Shown here piece by piece: positions 56,074-63,954 of a stretch of DNA of 64,000 nt (position 1 is its first letter; each line of letters starts with the position of its first letter). The translations under genes and the position numbers were made by a program. The notes beneath the pieces are model-generated. The model was not told the DNA's origin. It made no database searches and saw only the letters and a list, made by a program, of their open reading frames with translations. The DNA comes from DASZBX01 sp035943635 (GTDB taxonomy: Bacteria > Actinomycetota > Actinomycetes > Streptomycetales > Catenulisporaceae): contig DASZBX010000131.1 in NCBI GenBank assembly GCA_035943635.1, forward strand, positions 1 through 64,000, read 5' to 3'.

Positions 56074-56087
56074 CGCAAGCGCTTGCG
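56074..56087. promoter_or_regulatory. CGCAAGCGCTTGCG palindrome upstream of cutC
   Basis: A perfect 14-base palindrome with a central CG, about 90 bases before cutC. LacI-family operators often have this AAGCGCTT core. A TATATA stretch near 56036-56042 on the divergent side may be a -10 element. Confidence 0.45.
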
Positions 56088-56173
56088 GCGCGCGCTACGC
56101 GCCTGGTCCGCCGCCCGATGTGAGCTTTCTCACGCGGATGCGCCCCCGCCCCGCGCTGTGCCAGGGTTGGACC

Positions 56174-56875
56174 ATGTCGAAGACCCTGCTTGAAGTCATC
56201 GCCCTGGACCCCTCGGACGCCCGCGCCGCGGTGGCCGCGGGGGCGGACCGGCTCGAACTCGTCAGCTCGATGGAGTTCTCCGGCTTCAACCCGCCGGTGG
56301 CCCGGTTCGCGGCGATCCGCGCGGCGGTGGACGTGCCGCTGCGGGTGATGATCCGGCTGCGCGACGGCTTCCAGGCCGGCGGCCCCGCGGCGCTGGACGT
56401 GCTGACCGACTCGGTCCGCGAACTGCGCGAGGCCGGCGCGGACGAGTTCGTGCTCGGCTGGCTGGACGAGGACGGCGCGGTGGACCAGGTGGCGGTCGGC
56501 GCGGTGGTCGAGTCCCTGGGCGGGGCGGCATGGACGTTCCACAAGGCGATCGACGCGGCCGCCGACCGCGACGCCGTGTTCGCCGCGATCCGCGGCCTGC
56601 CCGGCCTGGACACCGTGCTGACCTCCGGCGGCCCGTTCCCGGCGGCGAAGGGCACGGAAGTCCTGGCCGCCGAGGCCGCCCGCGAGGCCGCCCTCGGCCC
56701 GGCCGGCCTGCGCCTGCTGGTCGGCGGCGGCCTGAAACTGGCCGACGTGCCCGCCCTGCGCGCGGGCGGATTGCGGGAGTTCCACATCGGCACCGCCGCC
56801 CGCACCGGCGGGACGTGGGTCGGGCCCATCGATCCGGACCTTGTCGCGGGGTGGCGCGGCGCGCTGGATGCGTGA
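56174..56875 (+). CDS. cutC: CutC family protein
   Basis: A 233-residue TIM-barrel protein: LLEVIALDPSDARAAVAAGADRLELVSS, PLRVMIRLRDGF, EFVLGWLDEDG, WTFHKAIDAA, VLTSGGPFPAAKG and REFHIGTAARTGGTWVG. CutC was named for copper homeostasis, but its biochemical role is unsettled and may concern carbohydrate chemistry. It is a single gene here with a LacI-operator-like palindrome upstream. No copper-resistance gene is near. Confidence 0.85.
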   Translation: MSKTLLEVIALDPSDARAAVAAGADRLELVSSMEFSGFNPPVARFAAIRAAVDVPLRVMIRLRDGFQAGGPAALDVLTDSVRELREAGADEFVLGWLDEDGAVDQVAVGAVVESLGGAAWTFHKAIDAAADRDAVFAAIRGLPGLDTVLTSGGPFPAAKGTEVLAAEAAREAALGPAGLRLLVGGGLKLADVPALRAGGLREFHIGTAARTGGTWVGPIDPDLVAGWRGALDA

Positions 56876-56972
56876 GCGGGGGGAAAAGTCGGGGTTGGAA
56901 GTACGCCCCGGCGTCGTATCGAACCTTCGTCTGGCGCGGAATCGCTCGGTCGAGTGATTGCCTAAAGGGCCC

Positions 56973-57038
56973 CTTGATCTAGAAATCAAGATGGCATAGA
57001 TGTATGCTTCAGGACGAAGTCGACGAAGTCGACGAAGT
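56973..57038 (+). promoter_or_regulatory. Leader of the HicA/HicB-like pair with a dyad and tandem repeats
   Basis: CTTGAT (56973-56978) and ATCAAG (56985-56990) form a dyad with a six-base centre. Downstream, GACGAAGT recurs three times every nine bases (57012-57038), ending at the first codon. Either block could be an operator bound by the antitoxin. Confidence 0.4.
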
Positions 57039-57229
57039 TGCGTGAGGTGCTGCGCGAGCTCGCAGGAAACGGATGCGTGCGCGAATCCCGGTCGGGCATT
57101 CACGACAAGTGGAGATGTCCGTGCGGGAAGCACTTCGTATCCGTTCCGCGGCACAGGATCTTGTCGCCGGGTGTCGTACGGGACATCAGCGAGCGAATGG
57201 AATGTCTGCCGAGAGGATGGCTGTCGTGA
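57038..57229 (+). CDS. HicA-like toxin, possibly with a TTG start
   Basis: A 63-residue protein: REVLRELAGNGCVRESRSGI, then HDKWRCPCGKHFVSVPRHRI and SPGVVRDISERMECLPRGWLS. The conserved HDKW-x-CPCG and VPRHR blocks match an actinobacterial HicA-type toxin, an RNA-binding double-stranded-RNA-like fold with its catalytic histidine in SRSGIHD or PRH. The only in-frame start is TTG 57038; no ATG exists upstream before a stop, so the N-terminus may be shortened. It overlaps the antitoxin start by GTGA. Confidence 0.65.
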   Translation: MREVLRELAGNGCVRESRSGIHDKWRCPCGKHFVSVPRHRILSPGVVRDISERMECLPRGWLS

Positions 57230-57594
57230 GTGAGCTTCAGGTTGTGGCGAAGCCCTGGAAACACGGCTGGGAATTGCACGTCGAAGGTGTCGGAGTCACC
57301 CAGTCCCGATCGTTGGCGGACGCCGAGGAAGTGGCGCGCGATTACGTCGCGCTGCTGCAGGACGTCCGGGCCGACGCCGTGCACGTCCGTCTCGTCCCCG
57401 AGCTCGAACCGGAACTGGCCGGCGCGGTCAGGGACGCCCGATCCGCCGCGAGTGCGGCGGAGGACGTCCAGAAGCGGGCCGCCGCGCTGTCCCGCAGCGC
57501 GGTGCGGCTGCTGAAGAACAAGGGCCTGACCGGCCGGGACATCGCGGTGATCCTCCAGGTGTCTCCGCAGCGGGTGTCGCAACTACTCCGATAG
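57226..57594 (+). CDS. HicB-like antitoxin with C-terminal helix-turn-helix
   Basis: 122 residues. The N-terminal half (LQVVAKPWKHGWELHVEGVGVTQSRSLADAEEVARDYVALL) is a HicB-like beta-alpha fold. A helical linker follows. The C-terminus (LLKNKGLTGRDIAVILQVSPQRVSQLLR) is a helix-turn-helix that could bind the operator. The GTG start overlaps the toxin stop codon and has GAGAGG nine bases upstream, so the two are coupled. The toxin-then-antitoxin order is that of hicAB. Confidence 0.68.
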   Translation: MSELQVVAKPWKHGWELHVEGVGVTQSRSLADAEEVARDYVALLQDVRADAVHVRLVPELEPELAGAVRDARSAASAAEDVQKRAAALSRSAVRLLKNKGLTGRDIAVILQVSPQRVSQLLR

Positions 57595-57634
57595 CTGCGA
57601 CCGGCCGCGGATCGCGTGCAGCGAGCGAACCCGA

Positions 57635-59950
57635 TCAGACTCCGGCGAGGAGTGCGGGGAGGGGTTCGGCGTGCAGAACGGTCAGGTGGCTGACGGCGCG
57701 GGTGAGGACGACGTACAGGCGGCGTAGGCCGAGCAGCTCGGAATACTCGGCCGCGACGATCTCGGCCGGTTCGGCGACGATCACGCGGTCGTACTCCAGG
57801 CCCTTGGCCAGGCTGGCCGGGACGAGGACCAGGCGGGCTTCGGCCCGGTCGGGATCCTGGACCCGGTCGGGGTTCTGGGCCGGGTCGGGATCCTGGGGCT
57901 GATCGGGGTCCTGGGCCTGGTCTTGGTGCTGGGCCGGGGTCTGCGCCTGGGCTTGGGCTTGGGTCCCGCGCTGATCCCGGGTCGTGTCCGGCTCGGGCGC
58001 GCCGAGCAGGCGGTAGTCCAGTCCCGCGGCGGTGAGCGCCGCGGCGTAAACCGGCACGGCCAGGTCGGCGACGATCAGGCCCACCGAGCCCTCGTCGCTC
58101 AGGGCGCGCCGCGCGGCGTCGACCGCGGCGGCCAGGACCGCGCGCTTGGCACCTGCCGCCATGTCGGCCGCTTCGGCTACCAGTTCGCCTGCTGCGTCGC
58201 CCGCCGCTTCGCCCGCCGCTCCGTTTGCCGCATTGCCCGCCGTCCCCGCCCGCGCCCCGACCGGCACGATGCTGAGCGAGTCCTCGGTCTGCCGGACGGA
58301 CGTGGGCGCGGCCAGCTCCGGCGCCGCGACCGGCAGCAGCCGGGCCGCGAACTCGATCACCTCGCGCGGCACGCGGAAGCCGAGGGTCAGCTCCTCGATC
58401 ACCACCTCCGGCTTGCCCAGGTGCCGCAGCGTCTCCGGCCACGAACCGACCGCCCACGGCGTGGTCGCCTGCGCGATGTCGCCGAGCACGGTCACCGAAC
58501 CGGTCGCGCACCGGCGGCCGACTGCGCGGCACTGCATCGACGACAGGTCCTGCGCCTCGTCCAAAACCACGTGAGCCAGCGACGCGACCCGGTCCAGTTG
58601 GTCGGCCAACTCGTCCAGCAACACGGCGTCGGCGAGGGTCCACTGCGTGGCGGCGACCGAGCGCGGCGGTTTGCCGGGCCACCCCAGGACCGCCTGCTCG
58701 GCCGGGTCCAGCAGACCGTCCGACGCGGCGGCGAGGCGTTCGGGCGAGGAGTAGAGGGCGAACAGCAGCTTGACCGGGTCCACCGCAGGCCAGAGCCGGT
58801 CGACCGTCTTGCGGACCACCGGCAGCCGGGCGACCGCGTTCTGGACCCGGTCGTCCGGGGACTCGCCGGCCGCCTCCATCCTGGTCAGCACCGTGTGCGC
58901 GATCCGCTGGGCGAGCATGGCGCGGCCGGCCGAGTAGCGCACGCCCCGGCTGCGGATCCCGTCGATGTGCGCGGCGATCTCGTACGCCGAGACCCGCCAG
59001 ATCCGGGACCCGCGCGGCACGACCACGCCTTCCTCGGGCCGGCCGAGGTGCGCCCAGACCGCGCGGGAGAGCACCTCGGCCATCCGGGCGTCGCCCTTGA
59101 TCCGGGCCGGCTCGGCCGCGTCGACGCCGCGGACCGGCACCCGGGCCACCAGTTCCTCGACCGTGGCCTGCGCGACCTCGACCTCGCCGAGCGCGGGCAG
59201 CACCTGCTCGATGTACTTGAGGAACTCGCGGTTCGGCCCGACCACCAGCGCGCCGCCGCGTTTGAGCCGCTCCCGGTGCGCATAGAGCAGGTACGCGACC
59301 CGGTGCAGGCCGACCGCGGTCTTCCCGGTGCCCGGCGCGCCCTGGACGCAGACCGAGTCGCCGAGGCCGGCCCGGACGATCTCGTCCTGCTCGGGCTGGA
59401 TGGTGGCCACGATGTCGCGCATCGGCCCGACCCGGGGACGCTCGATCTCCTCGGTCAGGATCCGGCTGGGGCCCAGGGCCCGGCCGTCGAACACCTCGTC
59501 CTCGAAGGCGGTCAGCGTCCCCCCGGCGAAGCCGAACCGGCGCCGCAGGCCCAGGCCGAACGTCGCCTTCGGGCTGGCCCGGTAGAACGGCAGCGACACC
59601 GGCGCCCGCCAGTCGATCACGAGCGGGTCGCCGACCGCGTCGTGCACGTGCCGGCGCCCGATGTAGTACTGCTCGCCCGCGTACTCGCCCGGCGCGTCGG
59701 CGGGACCGGCTACGTCGGCGCCGGCCTGCGCGTAGTCGAGCCGCCCGAAGAAGAGCGGAACGTCCGGATGGTCGATCAGGGCCGCCGCGCGCGCCTGCAG
59801 CGAGGCTTCGAGGATCTCGGTGGCCACCGCGGTGGCCCCCTGGGCCTTCAGACCGAGGGTGTCCTCGCGCATCTTGCGCAGCGCGGCCCGGGACTGGGCC
59901 AGATGGGCGCTTTCGGCCCGGATGACCGGATCGTCGACAACTGTGGACAT
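57635..59950 (-). CDS. HelD/HelR-like UvrD-type helicase
   Basis: A 771-residue superfamily 1 motor that binds RNA polymerase; relatives recycle stalled polymerase and, in some streptomycetes, give rifamycin tolerance. It has the family N-terminal coiled coil (ESAHLAQSRAALRKMRED), YYIGRRHVHDAVGDPLVIDWRAPVS, Walker A GAPGTGKTAVG near residue 205, DEAQD near 463 and the final RRLYVVLTRAVSHLTVLHAE. A Gln/Asp/Pro repeat insert (QDPDQPQDPDPAQNPDRVQD) interrupts the last motor domain near residue 680-705, and an Ala/Gly-rich insert lies near 580-600. ATG 59950 follows GGAGG. No rifamycin-associated promoter palindrome is visible upstream. Confidence 0.85.
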   Translation of the reverse strand: MSTVVDDPVIRAESAHLAQSRAALRKMREDTLGLKAQGATAVATEILEASLQARAAALIDHPDVPLFFGRLDYAQAGADVAGPADAPGEYAGEQYYIGRRHVHDAVGDPLVIDWRAPVSLPFYRASPKATFGLGLRRRFGFAGGTLTAFEDEVFDGRALGPSRILTEEIERPRVGPMRDIVATIQPEQDEIVRAGLGDSVCVQGAPGTGKTAVGLHRVAYLLYAHRERLKRGGALVVGPNREFLKYIEQVLPALGEVEVAQATVEELVARVPVRGVDAAEPARIKGDARMAEVLSRAVWAHLGRPEEGVVVPRGSRIWRVSAYEIAAHIDGIRSRGVRYSAGRAMLAQRIAHTVLTRMEAAGESPDDRVQNAVARLPVVRKTVDRLWPAVDPVKLLFALYSSPERLAAASDGLLDPAEQAVLGWPGKPPRSVAATQWTLADAVLLDELADQLDRVASLAHVVLDEAQDLSSMQCRAVGRRCATGSVTVLGDIAQATTPWAVGSWPETLRHLGKPEVVIEELTLGFRVPREVIEFAARLLPVAAPELAAPTSVRQTEDSLSIVPVGARAGTAGNAANGAAGEAAGDAAGELVAEAADMAAGAKRAVLAAAVDAARRALSDEGSVGLIVADLAVPVYAAALTAAGLDYRLLGAPEPDTTRDQRGTQAQAQAQTPAQHQDQAQDPDQPQDPDPAQNPDRVQDPDRAEARLVLVPASLAKGLEYDRVIVAEPAEIVAAEYSELLGLRRLYVVLTRAVSHLTVLHAEPLPALLAGV

Positions 59951-60163
59951 GAGGGAGCCTCCGAGTAGATACACAGGTGATGAATGTGCGTCCCAAGGCG
60001 ACAGAGGTCCCGCGACGGCGCGAACGCCTCGCGATACATGGGCAGGGGGTGAACGCCTGCGCCTCCCGGCGTCCGGCAAGGCTGAGAACTCTACCGCACG
60101 GATCGGAGCGAACAAACCCGGTGAGTCAACGGACGGACGCTGCTCGCTTCGGCGAGGCCCGGC

Positions 60164-60234
60164 CTGGACGAGTTGTTCCGAATTCTGGCGCCTGAGCCGA
60201 GTCGACGCGTCAGAATTCGGAACAACTCGTCTAG
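60164..60234. repeat. Palindromic repeat element, 71-bp copy at the PTS gene 3' end
   Basis: Left arm 60164-60191 (CTGGACGAGTTGTTCCGAAT, then TCTGGCGC) and right arm 60207-60234 (GCGTCAGAATTCGGAACAAC, then TCGTCTAG) are inverted repeats of 28 bases with two mismatches. The interior of 15 bases contains CTGAGCCGAG. Its right edge CTAG supplies the stop codon of the PTS gene on the minus strand. It may also act as a terminator. Confidence 0.7.
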
Positions 60235-61586
60235 GCGGCCGTGGGGTCGGGCAGCACCGACGTGGCGGCCTCGCCGTCGGTCTCGCGGCCGGGGGTGGGC
60301 AGGTTGAAGACCCTGATGCAGACGGTGAACAACACGAAGTAGAGGACGAAGTAGGCCGGGCCGGCGATCAGGATCAGCCAGGGTTTCGTCGCCAGGGTCC
60401 AGTTCAGGGCGTAGTCGATCGCGCCGGCCGAGAAGCCGAAGCCGTCGTGGCAGCCCAGGGCGTTCATCAGGGCCAGCGAGGCGCCGGTGAGCAGCGCGTG
60501 CACCAGGAAGAGGGCCGGGGCGACGAACATGAAGGCGAACTCGATCGGCTCGGTCACCCCGGTCAGGAACGAGCAGAACGCCGCGGACAGCAGGATGCCG
60601 CCGGCCACCTTCTGCTTCTCCGGCAGGGCGCTGCGCCACATCGCGATGGCGGCGCCGGGCAGGCCGAACATCATCACCGGGAAGAAGCCGGTCATGAACG
60701 TGCCCGCGGTCGGGTCGCCGGCGAAGAAGCGCGGGATGTCGCCGTGCACGGTCGCGTGGGTCAGCGGGTTGGTGTAGGTGCCGAACTGGAACCAGGCGAC
60801 GGTGTTGACGATGTGGTGCAGGCCGAACGGCAGGAGCAGGCGGTTGGCCACGCCGTAGACGAACGAGCCGAGCACGCCGTGGCCGGTCATCCAGGTGCCG
60901 GAGGAGTTGATCGCGTCGCCGATCGGGGCCCAGACCCAGCCCATCAGCACGCCGAAGACCAGGCCGAACACCGAGGTCAGGATCGGCACCATCCGGCGGC
61001 CGCCGAAGAAGGCCAGGTAGGTGGGCAGCTTGGTCCGGTAGAACCGCTGGAAGGTGAGCGCGGTGATGATGCCCATGCAGATGCCGCCGAGCACGCCGGT
61101 CGGGTTGGGGGCGAGGAAGTTGAGCATGTAGACGCCGCCGACGCTGGTGCCGACCTGGGCCCGGATCGAGGAGCCGCCGAACATGGTCATCGAGACCTCG
61201 TTGTAGACGAGGTAGCCGACCACCGCGGCCAGGCCGGTCGAGCCGTCGGCCTTCTTCGCGAAGCCGACCGCGACGCCGACCGTGAAGATGAACGGCAGGT
61301 TGGCGAACAGCACGCCGCCGGCCGCGCTGAGCACGTCCGCGACGTGCTGGAGCCAGTGCCAGTGGGTGGCCAGGTGCAGGCCGTTGATCCCGGGGAGCGG
61401 GGCGCCGGCGGCGAAGTCCCAGCCGCCGAGCATGTCCGGCTGGCCGAACCGGGTCAGCAGGGCGGCGGCCGGCAGGGTGGCGATCGGCAGCATCAGCGAG
61501 CGGCCGATCCGCTGCAGCACGGCCAGCACCCGGCCCCAGGAGGCGCGCCGGCCGGCGTCCGCGCCGGGCGGGTCCGCTGATGACAT
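60231..61586 (-). CDS. PTS transporter EIIC subunit (glucose/N-acetylglucosamine family), copy 1
   Basis: A 451-residue permease with about ten membrane segments and the EIIC signature GVTEPIEFAFMF. The N-terminus RIGRSLMLPIATLPAAALLTRFG is shared with the next gene. It has no EIIA or EIIB domain, so it must work with phosphotransfer partners encoded elsewhere. N-acetylglucosamine or a related sugar is the likely substrate, judged by family and by the GntR/UTRA regulator upstream. ATG 61586 follows GGGAGG, which is buried in a 14-bp hairpin. The stop codon lies inside a palindromic repeat. Confidence 0.88.
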   Translation of the reverse strand: MSSADPPGADAGRRASWGRVLAVLQRIGRSLMLPIATLPAAALLTRFGQPDMLGGWDFAAGAPLPGINGLHLATHWHWLQHVADVLSAAGGVLFANLPFIFTVGVAVGFAKKADGSTGLAAVVGYLVYNEVSMTMFGGSSIRAQVGTSVGGVYMLNFLAPNPTGVLGGICMGIITALTFQRFYRTKLPTYLAFFGGRRMVPILTSVFGLVFGVLMGWVWAPIGDAINSSGTWMTGHGVLGSFVYGVANRLLLPFGLHHIVNTVAWFQFGTYTNPLTHATVHGDIPRFFAGDPTAGTFMTGFFPVMMFGLPGAAIAMWRSALPEKQKVAGGILLSAAFCSFLTGVTEPIEFAFMFVAPALFLVHALLTGASLALMNALGCHDGFGFSAGAIDYALNWTLATKPWLILIAGPAYFVLYFVLFTVCIRVFNLPTPGRETDGEAATSVLPDPTAA

Positions 61587-61592
61587 GACGAA

Positions 61593-61644
61593 CGCCTCCC
61601 GGCTGAGGATCCATGGCTCTTGATAGATCGTCAGCCGGAAGGCG
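61593..61644 (-). promoter_or_regulatory. RBS-hiding hairpin before PTS EIIC copy 1
   Basis: On the minus strand CGCCTTCCGGCTGA (61644-61631) pairs with TCAGCCGGGAGGCG (61606-61593) with one G-T mismatch over a 24-base loop. The second arm contains GGGAGG, the ribosome-binding site, ending seven bases before the ATG. Opening or stabilising this hairpin would switch translation of the gene. Confidence 0.55.
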
Positions 61645-61740
61645 TTCGGGGGCACCTCGGGCTACGCCGAAAGTGTGGCCTTATTCACGCTGGGGAGTGA
61701 ACGGCCGGGCCGGCTGGAGGAGCGGTCCCGGACCGCGGAG

Positions 61741-63144
61741 CTAGGTCGCGAGCGACCCGACCACCACCCCGGAGTAGGCGCCGGTATCCTCCTCGGCGTC
61801 CGGTTCCCGGCCCGGGGTCATGATGTTGAAGGTGTGGATCGCGAAGGTGAACAGGAAGTAGTAGACCACGGCGAAGACCAGGCCGATCGGGATCAGCCAG
61901 AGCGGTTTGGTCGCGATGTCGAAGTTGAACACGTAGTCGAGCAGGCCGGCCGAGAACGAGAAGCCGTCGTGGATTCCCAGTGCCTCGCACAGGTACATCG
62001 ACACGCCGGTGAGCACCGCGTGCACGCCGAACAGGGCCGGGGCGGCGAACAGGAAGGCGAACTCGATCGGCTCGGTCACCCCGGTCAGGAAGGAGCACAG
62101 GGCGGCCGAGAGCATGATGCCGCCGACCAGCTTGCGCTTCTCCGGCCGGGCCGCCTGGGTGATCGCCAGGGCCGCGGCCGGCAGGGCGAACATCATGATC
62201 GGGAAGAACCCGGTCATGAACATCCCGGAGTTCGGGTCGCCGTGGAAGAAGCAGGTCAGGTCGCCGTTGTACTTGACCCCGTTCTGCACGCAGGTGCCGC
62301 CGACCGCGCTCGTCCAGACCAGGTTGTTCGGGATGTGGTGCAGGCCGAAGGGCAGCAGCAGCCGGTTGATCAGGCCGAACACCCCGGCGCCGACCGCGCC
62401 GTGCTTGGCCGCCTCGGTGCCCAGCCAGTTGATCCCGGCGGCCGGCCACTGCCAGATCAGGCCCATCACCAGGCCCAGGCCCGTGGCGGCGAAGGCGGTG
62501 ACGATCGGCACGAACCGGCGGCCGCCGAAGAAGGCCAGGTACGGGGGCAGCTTGATCCGGTAGTACTTCTGGTAGAGCACCGCGGCCAGGACGCCGACGA
62601 AGATGCCGCCGAGCACGTACGTCGGGTTGTTGTGGATCGCGTCGGTGAAGTCGATCGCCGTGGTCGGCGTGCCGTCCTTGCCGTACGTGGTCGACGTGCC
62701 GTACCAGGTGGTGATCCACGCCTTGCCGGCGTTGACCGGCATCTGGAAGACCGCGGCGGTGACCTCGTTGTAGACCAGGTAGCCGACGACCGCGGCCAGG
62801 GCGGTGGTGCCGTCGGCCCGCTTGGCGAAGCCGACCGCGACGCCGACCGCGAACAGCAGCGGCAGGAAGTTGAAGATCCCGTTGCCGGCGGCGCCGAAGA
62901 TCGCTTCCAGGTATATCAGGACATGTAAGTGGTCGGCGAGGAACAGGCCGTGGTAGACGCCTTCCGTCGCGCCCTGGGCACGGGTGCCCAGGATGTCCGG
63001 GGAGCCGAGCCGGATGAGCAGTCCGGCGGCTGGCATCGTGGCGATAGGCAGCATGAGCGAGCGGCCTATTCGTTGCAGGGTGGCGAAAGCCGGATTGCTG
63101 GTCGGTGGGGCCGCCGGCAACCCGTCGGCGGATATCGCCGTCAT
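61741..63144 (-). CDS. PTS transporter EIIC subunit (glucose/N-acetylglucosamine family), copy 2
   Basis: A 467-residue paralogue of the next gene, with the same layout: LQRIGRSLMLPIATMPAAGLLIRLGSPDILG, about ten membrane segments, LLPFGLHHIPNNLVW and GVTEPIEFAFLF. A loop of about 25 residues with two cysteines (SAVGGTCVQNGVKYNGDLTC) is absent from copy 1. It follows the GntR gene by 18 bases and precedes copy 1 by 154 bases, so one operon is likely. ATG 63144 has GGAGG upstream. Confidence 0.9.
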   Translation of the reverse strand: MTAISADGLPAAPPTSNPAFATLQRIGRSLMLPIATMPAAGLLIRLGSPDILGTRAQGATEGVYHGLFLADHLHVLIYLEAIFGAAGNGIFNFLPLLFAVGVAVGFAKRADGTTALAAVVGYLVYNEVTAAVFQMPVNAGKAWITTWYGTSTTYGKDGTPTTAIDFTDAIHNNPTYVLGGIFVGVLAAVLYQKYYRIKLPPYLAFFGGRRFVPIVTAFAATGLGLVMGLIWQWPAAGINWLGTEAAKHGAVGAGVFGLINRLLLPFGLHHIPNNLVWTSAVGGTCVQNGVKYNGDLTCFFHGDPNSGMFMTGFFPIMMFALPAAALAITQAARPEKRKLVGGIMLSAALCSFLTGVTEPIEFAFLFAAPALFGVHAVLTGVSMYLCEALGIHDGFSFSAGLLDYVFNFDIATKPLWLIPIGLVFAVVYYFLFTFAIHTFNIMTPGREPDAEEDTGAYSGVVVGSLAT

Positions 63145-63162
63145 CGGGGTCCTCCAGGGGTT

Positions 63163-63954
63163 TTACCGCGGCGCGTCGGACTGTGCCGGGTTGGTACGCG
63201 CCGCACGGGGGTTGGTGATCGGCTGTGCGGGCCTTTCCAGCGGCACCCAGAGTTGGTACCGGTCGGCGCGGTACGCGGAGGTGGCGTATTCGATCACCAG
63301 GTCGCCCGCGTAACTGCGCCGGGACATCTGCAACACCACCCCGGCGGACGGGATCTCCAGCAGCGCAGCGTCCTCGGCGTCGGCGTTGCCGGCCTCGATG
63401 ACCTGTTCGCCCCAGGTGAGCGTGAGCCCGTAGTGCTCCGCCAGGTGCTGGTACAGCGAATGCGGAGTGCCGTGGGCGAGCAACCCGGGCACTCGGTGTT
63501 CCGGCAGGTGGGTGCGCTCCACGGCCATGGGGATCGAGTCGGCGTACCGCAGCCGGACCAGGCGCACGACCGGGTCGCCGGCGTTCAGCTCCAGCTGCCG
63601 CGCCAGCACCGGGGTGGCGGTGATCCGGTCGAAGCTGATCGTCCGGGAGGCCGGCACCATGCCGCGGCGGGTCATGTCCTCGGTGAACGAGGCGAGCCGG
63701 ACCTGGAGGTCCATCTTGGGCTGGGCCACGAACGTGCCCCGGCCGCGGACGCGGTAGAGCTTGCCCTCGGACACCAGCTGGTTGATCGCCTGCCGGACCG
63801 TCATCCGGGACAGACCGTACTCCTCGCCGAGGTCGCGCTCGGACGGAATGGGGGTATCCGGCTCGAGTTCGGTGTCGATGAGGTCGATGAGGATCTCGCG
63901 CAGTTGCTGGTGCTTGGGCACCGGACTGCGAGCATTGATCTCCACTGATCTCAT
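63163..63954 (-). CDS. GntR family regulator with UTRA effector domain (DasR-like)
   Basis: About 263 residues. The winged helix-turn-helix is VPKHQQLREILIDLID, then SERDLGEEYGLSRMTVRQAINQLVSEGKLYRVRGRGTFVA. The UTRA ligand domain follows (DPVVRLVRLRYADSIPMAVERTHLP, YAGDLVIEYATSAYRADRYQLWV). DasR-type proteins sense glucosamine phosphates and repress sugar-uptake and chitin genes. Its place 18 bases upstream of two EIIC genes fits local control of amino-sugar uptake. ATG 63954 (MRSVEINARSP) was preferred over an ATG at 63972 because of the GAAAGG upstream. No classical DasR site was found nearby. Confidence 0.88.
   Translation of the reverse strand: MRSVEINARSPVPKHQQLREILIDLIDTELEPDTPIPSERDLGEEYGLSRMTVRQAINQLVSEGKLYRVRGRGTFVAQPKMDLQVRLASFTEDMTRRGMVPASRTISFDRITATPVLARQLELNAGDPVVRLVRLRYADSIPMAVERTHLPEHRVPGLLAHGTPHSLYQHLAEHYGLTLTWGEQVIEAGNADAEDAALLEIPSAGVVLQMSRRSYAGDLVIEYATSAYRADRYQLWVPLERPAQPITNPRAARTNPAQSDAPR

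Noticed and set aside
59951..60163. Rifamycin-associated element in the HelR-like promoter
   Set aside because: The expected GGGGCTTGC/GCAAG palindrome is absent, so I do not claim rifamycin induction.
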